Assembly (NCBI RefSeq): GCF_019059575.1
Contig: NW_024881567.1
Coordinates: forward strand, 839,001 to 903,000
Length of the DNA: 64,000 bases
Reading direction: 5' to 3'
From: Amphibalanus amphitrite
Taxonomy: Eukaryota > Arthropoda > Thecostraca > Balanomorpha > Balanidae
Part shown: positions 22,501 through 34,206 of the stretch, one piece after another
Numbering within the stretch: position 1 is the first letter of the stretch
Layout of the letters: each line of letters begins with the position of its first letter
The notes under the pieces: model-generated
Told to the model about the DNA's origin: nothing
Seen by the model: the letters and a program-made list of their open reading frames with translations, nothing else
The model's database searches: none
Translations under genes and position numbers: made by a program

Positions 22501-24281
22501 GCCGATTATAATAAATCGAACGAACCAGTTTGACCAAAGACAAAGACATATTCAATGTTGTCACGCATCCTGTCATCAATTTCAGCGTTCGTGACACTGA
22601 GCTGCTTATTCAAATTTTAGGATCTCGCTCCCGGCCTAATCGTGAACTCCAACTGACAATAACGTATTTACTGGCGGCTCTGACATGACCTCAAAATTCA
22701 GATCCTAATATGCTACTAGGGTGTCTGGACCAATAAGTTCAAAGTAATTTAAGTTTTCCAATTCCAATTGAGAGTGCATTTTATGGCAACCGAAAATGTT
22801 TGGCAGTCGTCACGGCACGGCAACCGGGCAAGGGGGGGGGGGTTCAAGGATTGGGATTGAGCAGACTTTTCAACAACACTCACATTCTGGAGTTTCTCTG
22901 CGCTTCCGCTTCTCAGTGTGGTCTCAAGCGTCGGCGGTTGTCCTCGGTTCTGGTCGCTCGAACTGAAGAGGCTTCTTGTGGGTGACCTCGGACTGACGGC
23001 GGCCTCCAGATGTCGTCTCCGGCTCCGGCTGCAGACTGTCACTCTCGGCTGCTCGACTGTGACCCTCGGCTGCTCGACTGTGACCCTCGGCTGCTCGACT
23101 GTGACCCTCCTGGCTGGGTGGCGCACCCTTTTATAGTTGGGGGGAGGGGGTGACTGCCACGCCCTTGCGACGTCATCTTCCTCTGCCTTCTTTTGGTGGG
23201 TGGGGCCGTAAGATGGCGCCCTCTGTCCTGTTTAGTCACCTTGCTCCTCTGTGCCTGCAATTTTTGGCCGTCGAATCGTCTTCGTGTTGAGTGCTTTATC
23301 ATTTTAGTAATCGCTGGCATAAAACAATCCCCGAAAGGTTTGTGATTTTCGAGTTTTAATTTTGATTCTTCAATTTCATTTTATTCAAACTTTTGTTTCC
23401 TTCCGTTTCGTCTGCCGCCAACGCCCCTGTGACGTCACTCTTGCTCCGCCCACCGTACCGGGGCGTGGCCGTAACGCAGCGCCTTCTTCCTCTGCGGAGA
23501 TCTCTGGAACTACAGGTCATTGCTTGCGGCTTGTTGTGGAGGTCACCTTGAAGTCGTTCTGCCGGGTCGCTCACCCTGGGTTGCTGTACACCGACAAAGG
23601 AGGCTGTGTGCTCCAGCCGGCCTCCATCCTTGACACTGCTCCATGATCTGTTGACATCTTTTGCTGATGCAGCGTTCTTTGAGGAGGTTCGAATCGCTCA
23701 TCCTGCGGTAGCTGTCTCCATAGGCGGGCGTCGTAATGAGAGTTTAACGGTTGCCCATTGCGAAGACCTCTGGAACTACTGCGTTTTTGCTTGCCCTAGG
23801 ATCTTCCTGGCTGTGCCATTCCCACCATGTGACTCAGCGCGGCGCAGCTGTTGTGGTACCTGACAGAGTACGTGACAAGTGACAGAGTACCTTAACGTGC
23901 TCGCTCGCCGCCGCCGCCGGCCGCGGTCCTGACGTAGCTTGTTGACTCAGCTGTGCCTCGACGGTTCGTACTGATGTAGGCGGCATCGTCTTCTCGCAAA
24001 TGTGTCTACTGCGGCTATTTCCACGGACAGTGCTCGTTGCGGGAGATGGAGAAAAGTGATGTGTGGGGATTGTGGGCCTGGTGACTGGGGGGGGGGGTGA
24101 ATAATGAGAGGGGAGGGGAGCGCAGCAGCAGCGCTCCGCTCAGCTGTGCGTCACCCGGTAGCAGCGATGGGTGAGTGAATGGAGGGCTAGGCCTGTGACC
24201 GGACTGCGAGGGGGGGAGACTGCCGGACCAAGCCGTGCCGAAAAGATTCTACGTTAAATGTTAAAGATGTAGCGTGCTACA
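19546..24281 (-). repeat. 3' LTR (element orientation)
   Basis: 4736 bp. From about 19848 to 24281 it appears identical to the other LTR except for a G-run of 11 bases near 24087-24097. The outer 300 bp (19546-19847) are clearly diverged from the partner. Internal features include three tandem 21-bp units around CTCGGCTGCTCGACTGTGAC near 23039-23105. Several short open frames occur identically in both LTRs, but none looks like a gene. Confidence 0.88.
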
Positions 24282-24539
24282 TCTTCAGTCCAAACAACCC
24301 TAGTTGCGTCCTCGCAACTCATACAAAAAACTCACACCCCTTACTCATCTAAATCTACACAATCATGTTAAGTTCCGCAACGCCTACAAAATGACATCGT
24401 ATACCTAGTACAGTACACACACGCACCTGTTGTTCCTCGTCCCCACCTCAGTTTGTCGTTCACCAGATCCGGGTCACGTGCACCAACCACTTTGGTTAGT
24501 CCGATGTCGTCGGTGGCCGTCCGGCAAGTGGCTTCTCAG

Positions 24540-25065
24540 GAGGGTGAAGGCCGCCATGGCAGCCCAGGTGGCGGCCTCAACAGCAGTTCGGGTGGCGGCC
24601 TCCATGGCAGCCCGGGTGGGCAGCCTTCACGACAGCCCGGGTGGCAGCCTGGGTGGGGCGGCCTCCACGGCAGCCAGGGTGGGAACATTCCACATCAGCC
24701 CGGATGGCGGGCTCCGTGGCAGCCCGGGTGGGCAGCTTGCACGGCGGCCCGTGTGGGCAGCCTACGTGACAGCCCAGATGGATGACCTCCTTGGCAGTCC
24801 GGGTAGGCGACCTCCATGGCCGGCCCTGCCGCGACCTCCGTGGCCGCCCGGGTGGCAGACTCCGTGGCAGCTCAGGTGAGCGACCTCCATGGCAGCCCAG
24901 GTAGGTGACCTTCGTGGCAGACCCGGTGACAGGCTCCGTGGTAGCTCAGATGGGCGACCTCCATGGCAGCCCAGGTAGGTGACCTCCATGGCAGCCCAGG
25001 TGACCCCCGTGGCAGCTCAGGTATGCGACTTCCGCGGCAGCTCAAGTGGGTGACCCCCCCGAGGC
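24540..25065. repeat. GC-rich tandem repeat within the LTR element
   Basis: Degenerate units of roughly 27-33 bp near CGACCTCCATGGCAGCCCAG. They give repetitive Gly/Ser-rich or Pro/His-rich open frames with no protein-family match recognised. Confidence 0.8.
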
Positions 25066-25862
25066 AGCACATCTGAATGGATCGCTTGGCAGTTGGTCTT
25101 GCAACATCCTGGCACCCTATCCTCGTTCACCAACTTGATCATCGCCTTGGCTGTGTTGTGAAGACGACCGTGTTTGATTTTGATTCAGTACAACACGGCA
25201 TCCCGCCTGTTCTTCTTCCTCTTCTGCTTTTGATATTGCTGTCCTCTCATCATCAATACTCTAGAAAGTTCGAGCTCTCCTTTGCAATACAGCAGCTGAC
25301 CTTGACTTGTACTTGTTGTACAGCAGAACGTAGAAGAATTGATATGCTGATGCAAACAATTGTCAAGTTCATTTTCGGCCTGACTTCTGTATTAGTCTGA
25401 TCCTTAGTTTCATGAGACAGCTTCATTTCCTTATCTTATCTTCAACAACTTCTTCTATGTCCTTTTCAGTATTCGTAAGACCGCTTCCTCTCATCAGCCA
25501 CCACCATAACCTTCATTATCTTCACAAAGCTTTCTTTAGCTCATCCTCTTCCTTCACGTCGACCCCTGCAGCGCGCTCATTTCCACTGCTGCCAGTATTT
25601 CGAACACCTGCTCAATTCTTCAACTTCCCTGTCATCAGCCACCATCATGAGCTTCATCATCTTCACACAGCTTTCTTCAGCTCATCCTCTTTCTTCACGT
25701 CGAACCTTGCAGCACGCTCATTTCCACTGCTGCCAGTATTTCGAACACCTGCTCTATTCTTCAACTTCTTCCTCTTCTCCATACGGTTCACTTTCAATTC
25801 ATCAACTTCGGGTTCGGCGGCTTGTGCCAGTCTACCAGCTTCAAAATTTGAGAATTATCAAA

Positions 25863-25882
25863 GCCCCACGTTATGGGCGCCA
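25863..25882 (-). promoter_or_regulatory. Primer-binding site of the LTR element
   Basis: On the minus strand, two bases after the LTR end GCTACA, the sequence starts TGGCGCCCATAACGTGG. PBS sequences start TGG, and the TGGCGCCCA-ACGTGGGGC form is common in Gypsy-type elements. The cognate tRNA was not determined. Confidence 0.7.
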
Positions 25883-25884
25883 TT

Positions 25885-28800
25885 TGTAGCGAGGGGATTT
25901 TGAGAAAAAAGAGAATAAAGGAAAGAAAAGTACTGCATCTTGCGGGTCATCAAACAGCGCGGTCCACTGCTGTTCGGCGGTGTAGCAAAAGAGAGATTCG
26001 CTGCTGTAATGCTGTCGGTAGTAGAGGTGGTAATACAGGGGAGCTTGAGGGTCGTTGAAGAGATCCCGAGATGGAGATGAGATCCTGAGATAGATGTCCA
26101 CCTGGGAGAGATGTAGATATAGATCCACCTTGCATACAAATACATCTGATGGAAGATGCTTTTTAATTTAGAGGCTTGATGATTCTGTTCATTGTATAGA
26201 CCATGATGCACGAGATGCTTCTTCACTGCTCGGATTAGGGATAGAGGGGTCCGATCAGCTGGGTTTGCGGCACAGTTGGGTAGGTGAAGGACAGGGCATT
26301 CGGAGTCCCGATGACCACTGCCAAACATATGGGTGGTAATTACGTTGATAAATTGAATGTGATCATTCGTCCAGTCACCTATTCCTATATCACTGGCCTC
26401 CCCATTAAGAAAATTGCCCACTTAATTCGTATTAGCGTTGCTAGTTTAAGTTGCCCTCGAGATTAATTAGTTTGACTGTCCTAACTGAGCTTCGCTAAAC
26501 TCCCATCGGCCTTATCCTAAGATTCATCCTTTACCATTCTCACTCTCATCCTCTCTCTACGTTCGTTCGTCATATATTCACCCCAAATTTATTTAGCGCC
26601 CCTCGAATTCCCTCCGATGGTGTTAGGTGCCTGACTAATAGCGATCTCCCCGGCGAGATAAATGTCTCTTTCCGAAATCCATATGCATGCTCCGCTAACC
26701 GGCGACAAAGATACTAATCGCAGGGCCGTCCAGAATAATTATGCACAAATATCCACCCTGCTATTTTATGGGATTCACTACACGTCCGATAGACTTATGG
26801 TACACACATACACGATTTATATCCGACTTATCTCTCTACCGGGAGAGATTACCTATGCCCTCCTCCGGTCCGCGTGCAACATTCCCGTTCACGACCCAGG
26901 GACCCTAGTTCATATCCTGGAACTATCCTTAACCATGGGATTTACTCTTCAAGGCCTTACGTGTCCTGGAGTACATTCTTCCCTCCCCTGAGGCTGTCCA
27001 GTACCGATTAGAGTACCTTTACGAAATAAGTATGAGGACTTACCCGGGACACTACGGCTCACCTTATCCGCCCTTTGGGTGACTGACCCCTGACCTTCGG
27101 CTTCTTGCCTTTGGCATAACTTACTCTCCACTGCATACTGCGCCAATCTTCCCCTTTCCCCCCTGCCGTAGAAACCTCTCACTGCCTTCTCACCCAGTGT
27201 TACCTAAGCGGGAAAATTAACAGTGGCCGGTACCACTGGCGGAAAACGTGTATATGCCCTGCGTACGTGACGGTGTGTCCCTCTTATCATTCCGGTCTGG
27301 ACGTGGGTGTAGAGAAGTGCATCTGTGTCTCATACAGTCATGCTGGTAAACGTTACGCCATAGGAGACGGGCAAACAAGCCGTCTGTGCCTCACAATGCC
27401 CTGTGCCAATATTGGTGGAGTAATTATTGGCGCTAACTCACAAGAACGCGAATAACAGAAACGCATTATTTATCCAAACCTAATAGTAATTTCAAGTCCT
27501 AATTGCTGCTGCACGCGTGAACCAAATCATCAGTTCTCGTATACAATCCTAGTAGACCTTGAACCGCTCTTGATTTAATCAGATGATCTAGAACCAATTA
27601 GTACGCACCGATCTGCCGTCTGGTTGTGATCCACCGTATCATAGTGAATTACTGAATGCTCAAACGGAAATGACTCCTTGAAACTCGTTCGATAGCTTCT
27701 GATGGGCTACTAGTTACCTATACAAATTATCTTTATAGAGTGCCAGAACATTGTCATAGGGGTCCCTAGCCTTTCATAGAAAATCTAATTTAAATCATCC
27801 TATTAGCAGTAACCAATGCACATCAAACGTGCTGCAGTCCTAGATATCATATAGCATGTCATATTTAAAATTATGCATTAACTGTTTACGTTCTTATCCC
27901 GTTGCAACTTTCCACAACTAACCATGTTTCTATACGATGACCTTCACCTACCGCACGCGCCCCAATTACGGCTAACCCACTGCCCCTGTTGTGGCTGCTT
28001 TTCGCGCCCTCTGGCGGCTCAACGCCCGCGTCGGGAACGACGATTACCACGGCTGCCGGCCGGCGCCGCGTCGACACCGTCAGTCACAGTCACGCCGTTA
28101 TGGGCGCGTCAACGCTCGCGGTACAGTGTTCACTGTTCGTGCGTGTTGTCTCTTCTGGCCGGGTAGATTCACCGGATGTGTCAGTGAGTGTGAATCTGGT
28201 AAAATATCGCTGCAATATCTCCCTGTTCGACATCTCATCAGCTCCATTCGACGTAAGTTTTTTTTTTAATTAAATTCCTGTCCCATTTAATCGTTCCCCA
28301 AAAAAAGATGGTCCTTTCTAGTATTTATTCTACGAAAGCACAACGATCGGTTCCGATATTAGTCGCATATTAGTTCTAATCACAAATAATTCTACATCTA
28401 CCTGTTACTCGACATTTCGCAATTTCAATGACGCAAAGTGACCATCTAAAGTCGCAAAGTGTCAAACCGTCAACCTCAAACCACTGCTCACAACTCTGCA
28501 CCTAAGTAACAGAAGAAATTCCGCCGTAAGCTCAAGCATTCGTATCTGTCGAAAATCATAACTCATAGCCATATTCATGGATCGATTGCATAAATCAGTC
28601 GCCACCTTAAAACATTGCATTCCTTTTCAACCGTATTTACCTGTTCTATAATTGATTTCGACTTCGCAATCAATTCCTACAGCAATATTACCAATGAATT
28701 CGCAATGCAACTTTTAGTGAGTACAGCACAAATCTAAACCCTTAATTTCACAAACGTTCCAACCTCAAATCGCACTTGACCACCGCCGATTATAATAAAT

Positions 28801-30570
28801 CGAACGAACCAGTTTGACCAAAGACAAAGACATATTCAATGTTGTCACGCATCCTGTCATCAATTTCAGCGTTCGTGACACTGAGCTGCTTATTCAAATT
28901 TTAGGATCTCGCTCCCGGCCTAATCGTGAACTCCAACTGACAATAACGTATTTACTGGCGGCTCTGACATGACCTCAAAATTCAGATCCTAATATGCTAC
29001 TAGGGTGTCTGGACCAATAAGTTCAAAGTAATTTAAGTTTTCCAATTCCAATTGAGAGTGCATTTTATGGCAACCGAAAATGTTTGGCAGTCGTCACGGC
29101 ACGGCAACCGGGCAAGGGGGGGGGGGTTCAAGGATTGGGATTGAGCAGACTTTTCAACAACACTCACATTCTGGAGTTTCTCTGCGCTTCCGCTTCTCAG
29201 TGTGGTCTCAAGCGTCGGCGGTTGTCCTCGGTTCTGGTCGCTCGAACTGAAGAGGCTTCTTGTGGGTGACCTCGGACTGACGGCGGCCTCCAGATGTCGT
29301 CTCCGGCTCCGGCTGCAGACTGTCACTCTCGGCTGCTCGACTGTGACCCTCGGCTGCTCGACTGTGACCCTCGGCTGCTCGACTGTGACCCTCCTGGCTG
29401 GGTGGCGCACCCTTTTATAGTTGGGGGGAGGGGGTGACTGCCACGCCCTTGCGACGTCATCTTCCTCTGCCTTCTTTTGGTGGGTGGGGCCGTAAGATGG
29501 CGCCCTCTGTCCTGTTTAGTCACCTTGCTCCTCTGTGCCTGCAATTTTTGGCCGTCGAATCGTCTTCGTGTTGAGTGCTTTATCATTTTAGTAATCGCTG
29601 GCATAAAACAATCCCCGAAAGGTTTGTGATTTTCGAGTTTTAATTTTGATTCTTCAATTTCATTTTATTCAAACTTTTGTTTCCTTCCGTTTCGTCTGCC
29701 GCCAACGCCCCTGTGACGTCACTCTTGCTCCGCCCACCGTACCGGGGCGTGGCCGTAACGCAGCGCCTTCTTCCTCTGCGGAGATCTCTGGAACTACAGG
29801 TCATTGCTTGCGGCTTGTTGTGGAGGTCACCTTGAAGTCGTTCTGCCGGGTCGCTCACCCTGGGTTGCTGTACACCGACAAAGGAGGCTGTGTGCTCCAG
29901 CCGGCCTCCATCCTTGACACTGCTCCATGATCTGTTGACATCTTTTGCTGATGCAGCGTTCTTTGAGGAGGTTCGAATCGCTCATCCTGCGGTAGCTGTC
30001 TCCATAGGCGGGCGTCGTAATGAGAGTTTAACGGTTGCCCATTGCGAAGACCTCTGGAACTACTGCGTTTTTGCTTGCCCTAGGATCTTCCTGGCTGTGC
30101 CATTCCCACCATGTGACTCAGCGCGGCGCAGCTGTTGTGGTACCTGACAGAGTACGTGACAAGTGACAGAGTACCTTAACGTGCTCGCTCGCCGCCGCCG
30201 CCGGCCGCGGTCCTGACGTAGCTTGTTGACTCAGCTGTGCCTCGACGGTTCGTACTGATGTAGGCGGCATCGTCTTCTCGCAAATGTGTCTACTGCGGCT
30301 ATTTCCACGGACAGTGCTCGTTGCGGGAGATGGAGAAAAGTGATGTGTGGGGATTGTGGGCCTGGTGACTGGGGGGGGGGGGGGGGTGAATAATGAGAGG
30401 GGAGGGGAGCGCAGCAGCAGCGCTCCGCTCAGCTGTGCGTCACCCGGTAGCAGCGATGGGTGAGTGAATGGAGGGCTAGGCCTGTGACCGGACTGCGAGG
30501 GGGGGAGACTGCCGGACCAAGCCGTGCCGAAAAGATTCTACGTTAAATGTTAAAGATGTAGCGTGCTACA
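25885..30570 (-). repeat. 5' LTR (element orientation)
   Basis: 4686 bp, beginning in element orientation at 30570. It is the same as the 3' LTR over about 4.4 kb, with a G-run of 16 bases at 30371-30386 where the partner has 11. The last 247 bp before the PBS (25885-26131) are diverged from the partner. Confidence 0.88.
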
Positions 30571-30574
30571 GAGG

Positions 30575-30737
30575 CCGTCGTCGGCACAGACGATGGTTAC
30601 AATGAATGGGCACTTGCAGAAGCATGTGACTTGGTGTACCTGGTCATTGTTTTGTTCTATTGTTGAGTATCTAATGGATCAAAGGCATTTATTTTTAAAT
30701 TTGGTGAAAAGCGCCTGGACTTTCCGGTCACCCTGTA
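30575..30737 (+). pseudogene. IS630/Tc1-mariner remnant, right half and terminal repeat
   Basis: Continues the pseudogene broken at 19545. It ends with a mariner-like terminus which, read inward on the minus strand, is CAGGGTGACCGGAAAGTCC, ending at TA (30735-30736). The matching left terminus was not found. Confidence 0.6.
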
Positions 30738-32490
30738 GACCTAACATGGCGCGTCATATCACGCGGAATTTTGGCAGCCACCATTGCCCTTTGTAGCAGA
30801 CCCGGAGTCGGAGTCGGAGTCGGAGTCGGAGTCGGTCACGAGCCCGGAGTCGGAGTCGGATTCGGAAGAGCACTACCACGACTCCGAAACCCTAGACTTA
30901 AAGGCACGTTATCGAAAATAATCGGTGGAGCGTCGGTTCACCTCCCCTCAGTCGAGCACCGCGACAGGCTAATGGCTTACTTCTGCACGTACAGGGTGTC
31001 CCATAAGTTCGTTCTCACCTAAATTTTGGCTTTTAGAGGCTCTTGTTTAAAGACACGCTGAACTTGGCTCGTCACTGAGCTTATGTGGTTGCCATGGCAG
31101 CTGGCAGTATGCTCCACACTCCACAGTAGCTAATTTCTCTAGACATTTTTTTTTTTTTGCTAGAGAGTTCACTTCCTGTGGAGACGGCTTACGCCGCAAC
31201 ATAGGTCTACGATACGGGTACGTATCGGTATTTAGTCCGCACGTGGGCCATTTGCGACGATTGAAGATGGTTGAAGCCAACCAGCATGTAGCCAATGTCT
31301 GTCGCTAACTGGACGCACAGTCAGCAAGTGACGCCGATGATTTGTCGGGAGTCAGTCACTGCAAGTTTATCCTCTTTCCAGTCAGCCCTCAGGAATGAGC
31401 CATGTGGCCAAAACTGTGGGGCGTCAAAGTGGCCATCAAAAACGTCAAGGCGTTATGAAGTTGATAAGCTAGCTTTTCAGGATGGATTGTCAGCTTTCTA
31501 AGAGTGTTTTTTTTTCGGGGTACATAACTCACGGTCACTTGGGCGTAAGACTAAACGGAACTCTCAAAACAGTCGAAAATGTCTTAAAATAGCTAAAAAT
31601 GTGTTATGTTATGCCTGAGGCTAAAAAACTGGAGCGCCGATGATATCAGTGTGGTCCATGTTCGGGATGAAAAACTCGTCCAAACTCCAAAGCGAACCCA
31701 TAAGGGCGAAAGAGAAGGCCTCCGTTTCGTCCCGTTTCGTTTCGTTTCCGAGTATGCAAAAGGCCGGGGTTACGGAGGCGTCCAGACGCTGACCAGGATG
31801 CCGGTGGTACTCCAGAAGCGCATTGGGAAATTTCGACCTCGACGAGCGTCTGTGGTAGAAAACCACCACTTTGGTAGGGGAAACTATGCTACCATTTGCA
31901 CTGCATGTGTCGCTATAGCTGCGACATCTATGCATATACATATAAACCGCGACATCTGTGTGCTCTGATTCTAGTTAACGATTAGCGAGGGCATCAGGGT
32001 GGATCCAGACTTTCGGTTTCAGGGTGGGGGGGGGGGGACTCATGGCCAGCCCGATCCCCGGCAGTCAAAGCTGCTGAGCGGTGGGGGGGGGGGAGGAGGA
32101 AGGTCCAATATGATGCCACAAAAGACATGCCGATAGCCTATAGGCATATACGTATGTATTGGTATCAGCACTCAGCTGTGTGCCTCCTGAGATGTTGATT
32201 TTTTATCGATTCATCAAGTTGACGCTTTGAGAATACCTTTCTCAAAATACCTATCATTGCAAAAAAATCAATGAAATGTTTTCTTCCAAAAATAGACAGG
32301 TGGGATTCCTCAGAGACCATTGTAGCTGCAGTTGAATAACTCAGAAGTAGAGTCGCGCGTGGAGCCCGGCATAGCTAGTCAACTGGAAAGACCCAAAGGA
32401 GCCCGCTTAGAGCCCGCTCCTGGAGAATGGTGTAGGCCCGCCAGTGACCCCATCAGTGATAAGTGAGAAATACCGAGTGCCTGAAAGTGC
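30738..32490. other. Intronic sequence with a solo mariner-type end
   Basis: GGAGTC repeats at about 30798-30873. A TA-flanked CAGGGTGTCCCATAAG terminus starts at 30992 with no partner found. Poly-G tracts occur near 32025-32095. Open frames up to about 120 codons (31606-31968) match nothing I recognise. Confidence 0.5.
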
Positions 32491-32640
32491 TTAAAGGGAC
32501 TATCCCACCTTCTAAAAAGTGCCGTTTAGGATTCGGAAATGTTACTCATGATATAGTGACGAATTCTGCAAGTTTTACGCGTTTTCATCATATACTTTTT
32601 GAGATATTTCGACTTTTATATTTCAGGGTGACGTCATTTA
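32491..32640. mobile_element. TTAA-AGGGAC element, partial copy 1
   Basis: Starts TTAAAGGGACTATCCCACC, the terminus of the complete copies at 35718-36192 and 61804-62308. No right end was found, so the extent is approximate. Confidence 0.55.
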
Positions 32641-32907
32641 GATCGGATCTGTGACGTAATGAAGGATTTACTTCATGTCAATGTGGAGGGAAATTTGGCA
32701 GCAAATATATTTGCTCTCAAATATGACGCGGCTCATACAATAGCAAAAAATTGGGGCCAAAGAGCTGATAAGCAAAAAATGTCGTAGCAAAAAAATAGCA
32801 AAAGATCTAATTGGCTTATAATCTGATCTGACGACAGTGACGTCATAACTGTCGTCACGCAAAGTCAACAATGCTAAAATGAAGCACCGGACTTAGCAAG
32901 AAGTGCA

Positions 32908-33953
32908 TTAACCCTCGCCGGACCTATTGGTTTTCTACATACGCGCCGGCCGAGGGGGGGGGGCGGGTACGACCCCCCCTCGCCGTTTCGCCCCTGGTGG
33001 AGCTAGCGCGTCGCGGAAAAAACGAGCGTGTGCGCCGTTACGAGACGCAGAGATATGTACCCGATTTTAAGGTCCTAGGTCAACCGGTGACCTCTGAGGT
33101 CAGGTCAAGTGCCCCAGGGTACGGTTCAGTTTTTGGTGAATAACTTCGCAAAAAACGGCCGCAGAGCCGCGATTTTGGCAGCATCGTGTTCGCCTCGCTC
33201 AGGCGCGTCGAATGATATACTTTTTGTCCGGGTCAGGTCAACTTGGGGTGTTGACCTCAGGTCAAGGTCAGGTCAGCACCCCCAGGTCACGAAGTTGGTC
33301 GAAAGGGGTCATGTCGCCATATCATTCGATTCGGCAGGTCTTCCTGAGTCCATTGGTGGCTTTCTCGACTCGCTAGCTCAATTTGATCAAGAGTTATTGA
33401 CGAAAAACTAATATGACCTTGATGACGTCATAAATGACGTCACGCAAGGTCAACATTGCAAAAGTGACGCATCTAACCTTGCAAGGAGTGCATCAAATCA
33501 CGAGTCAGTGTGCTTGAGATAGTTGGAGATCGTTCCCGGCGCCAGAATAGCAGTTTTCATTTTTCCCCATTGACTTATAGGTAATGGTGAGGTCACGAAA
33601 ATGACCTGACCTCATATGACCTTAAGGAAAAATCCGAGATATACAAGTTGTGAGACTCATAATGGATACTAGATCCTGCAAGTTTCATTTCCCTGTGACA
33701 TCTCCTCTGGCAGTGAGGGCGTTGCGAAGTTGCGACATCTGAACTCTGAAGACCGTGCAGACGTTCACTTATGACGTCATAGGTCAGTGACCTGACCTGA
33801 CCCAACAATGCGGTTGGTGTCAAAAGATGCGGCTTGGATCAAAGGTCAGGTATGCCAAGTTTCAGCTCTCTATCGCCAGCGTGTTCGGAGCTATCGCGAA
33901 AAAACCCTATGGGGGGGCGGCACCCGCCCCCCCCCTCGGCCGGCGAGGGTTAA
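32908..33953. mobile_element. TTAA element, family B, copy 1
   Basis: TTAA at 32908-32911 and 33950-33953; termini CCCTCGCCGG and inverse. Hairpins are G-run, CGGGTACGA, C-run on the left and G-run, CGGCACCCG, C-run on the right. Inside, an inverted pair of TCGAATGATAT (33208-33218) and ATATCATTCGA (33319-33329) surrounds an AGGTCA cluster. TGACGTCA occurs near 33420-33440. Flanking sequence outside both TTAA sites resembles this element's own interior, so it seems inserted into a relative. Confidence 0.8.
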
Positions 33954-34206
33954 ACCATTCCCGGTGCCCGAATAGCGGCTTCCAATTTCCCTTGTTGACT
34001 TGTAGTGGTGCTAGATCCTGTATTATACTCAATTATGACGTCATAACTTAACAGTTTCACGTCATATATTTAGTGCTCGACATCCAAATGATAGCTTACA
34101 TATAACAGAGAAAGTATGCAAAGTTTTATGAAGTTTGTTTCACTAGTTGCGAACAAGAAGCAAAAACCTTTTGCAGAAAGGCCGCTGGAGCGTTTCCGAC
34201 CAGTGT

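Larger units (their letters stand above)
24282..25884 (-). other. Internal region of the LTR element, with repeats
   Basis: It holds the tandem array at 24540-25065 and a two-copy 139-bp tandem duplication at about 25493-25770 around CACTGCTGCCAGTATTTCG. Open frames in both directions are products of the repeats. A purine-leaning GGACTGAAGA (minus strand) touches the LTR at 24282 and may serve as the polypurine tract. Confidence 0.7.
19546..30570 (-). mobile_element. Non-autonomous LTR retrotransposon with 4.7-kb LTRs (LARD-like)
   Basis: Two long direct repeats (19546-24281 and 25885-30570) begin TGTAGC and end GCTACA. They flank a 1.6-kb interior. The flanks are a 4-bp duplication, GAGG (19542-19545 and 30571-30574). 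The element is inserted in a mariner-type pseudogene that reads on across it. A primer-binding site next to the LTR at 25863-25882, reading TGGCGCCCATAACGTGGGGC on the minus strand, sets the orientation. No gag, protease, reverse transcriptase or integrase was found, so movement would need another element's proteins. LTRs over 4 kb with a non-coding interior fit the 'large retrotransposon derivative' class. Confidence 0.88.

Noticed and set aside
24430-24879. 149-codon Gly/Ala-rich protein inside the LTR element
   Set aside because: It comes from the 27-33 bp tandem repeat and has no gag or other retroelement motifs.
20000-30147. About fourteen short open frames occurring twice at a 6284-bp offset
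   Set aside because: They lie in the paired LTRs. Their identity reflects LTR identity, and none has family features or coding bias.
19546-30570. Segmental tandem duplication of 4.4 kb
   Set aside because: TGTAGC/GCTACA ends, a PBS next to the repeat and the GAGG flanks identify it as an LTR element. An assembly effect on the identity itself remains possible.
31606-31968. 120-codon open frame as a gene
   Set aside because: No domain or conserved motif, no splice context, and an opposing frame of similar length.
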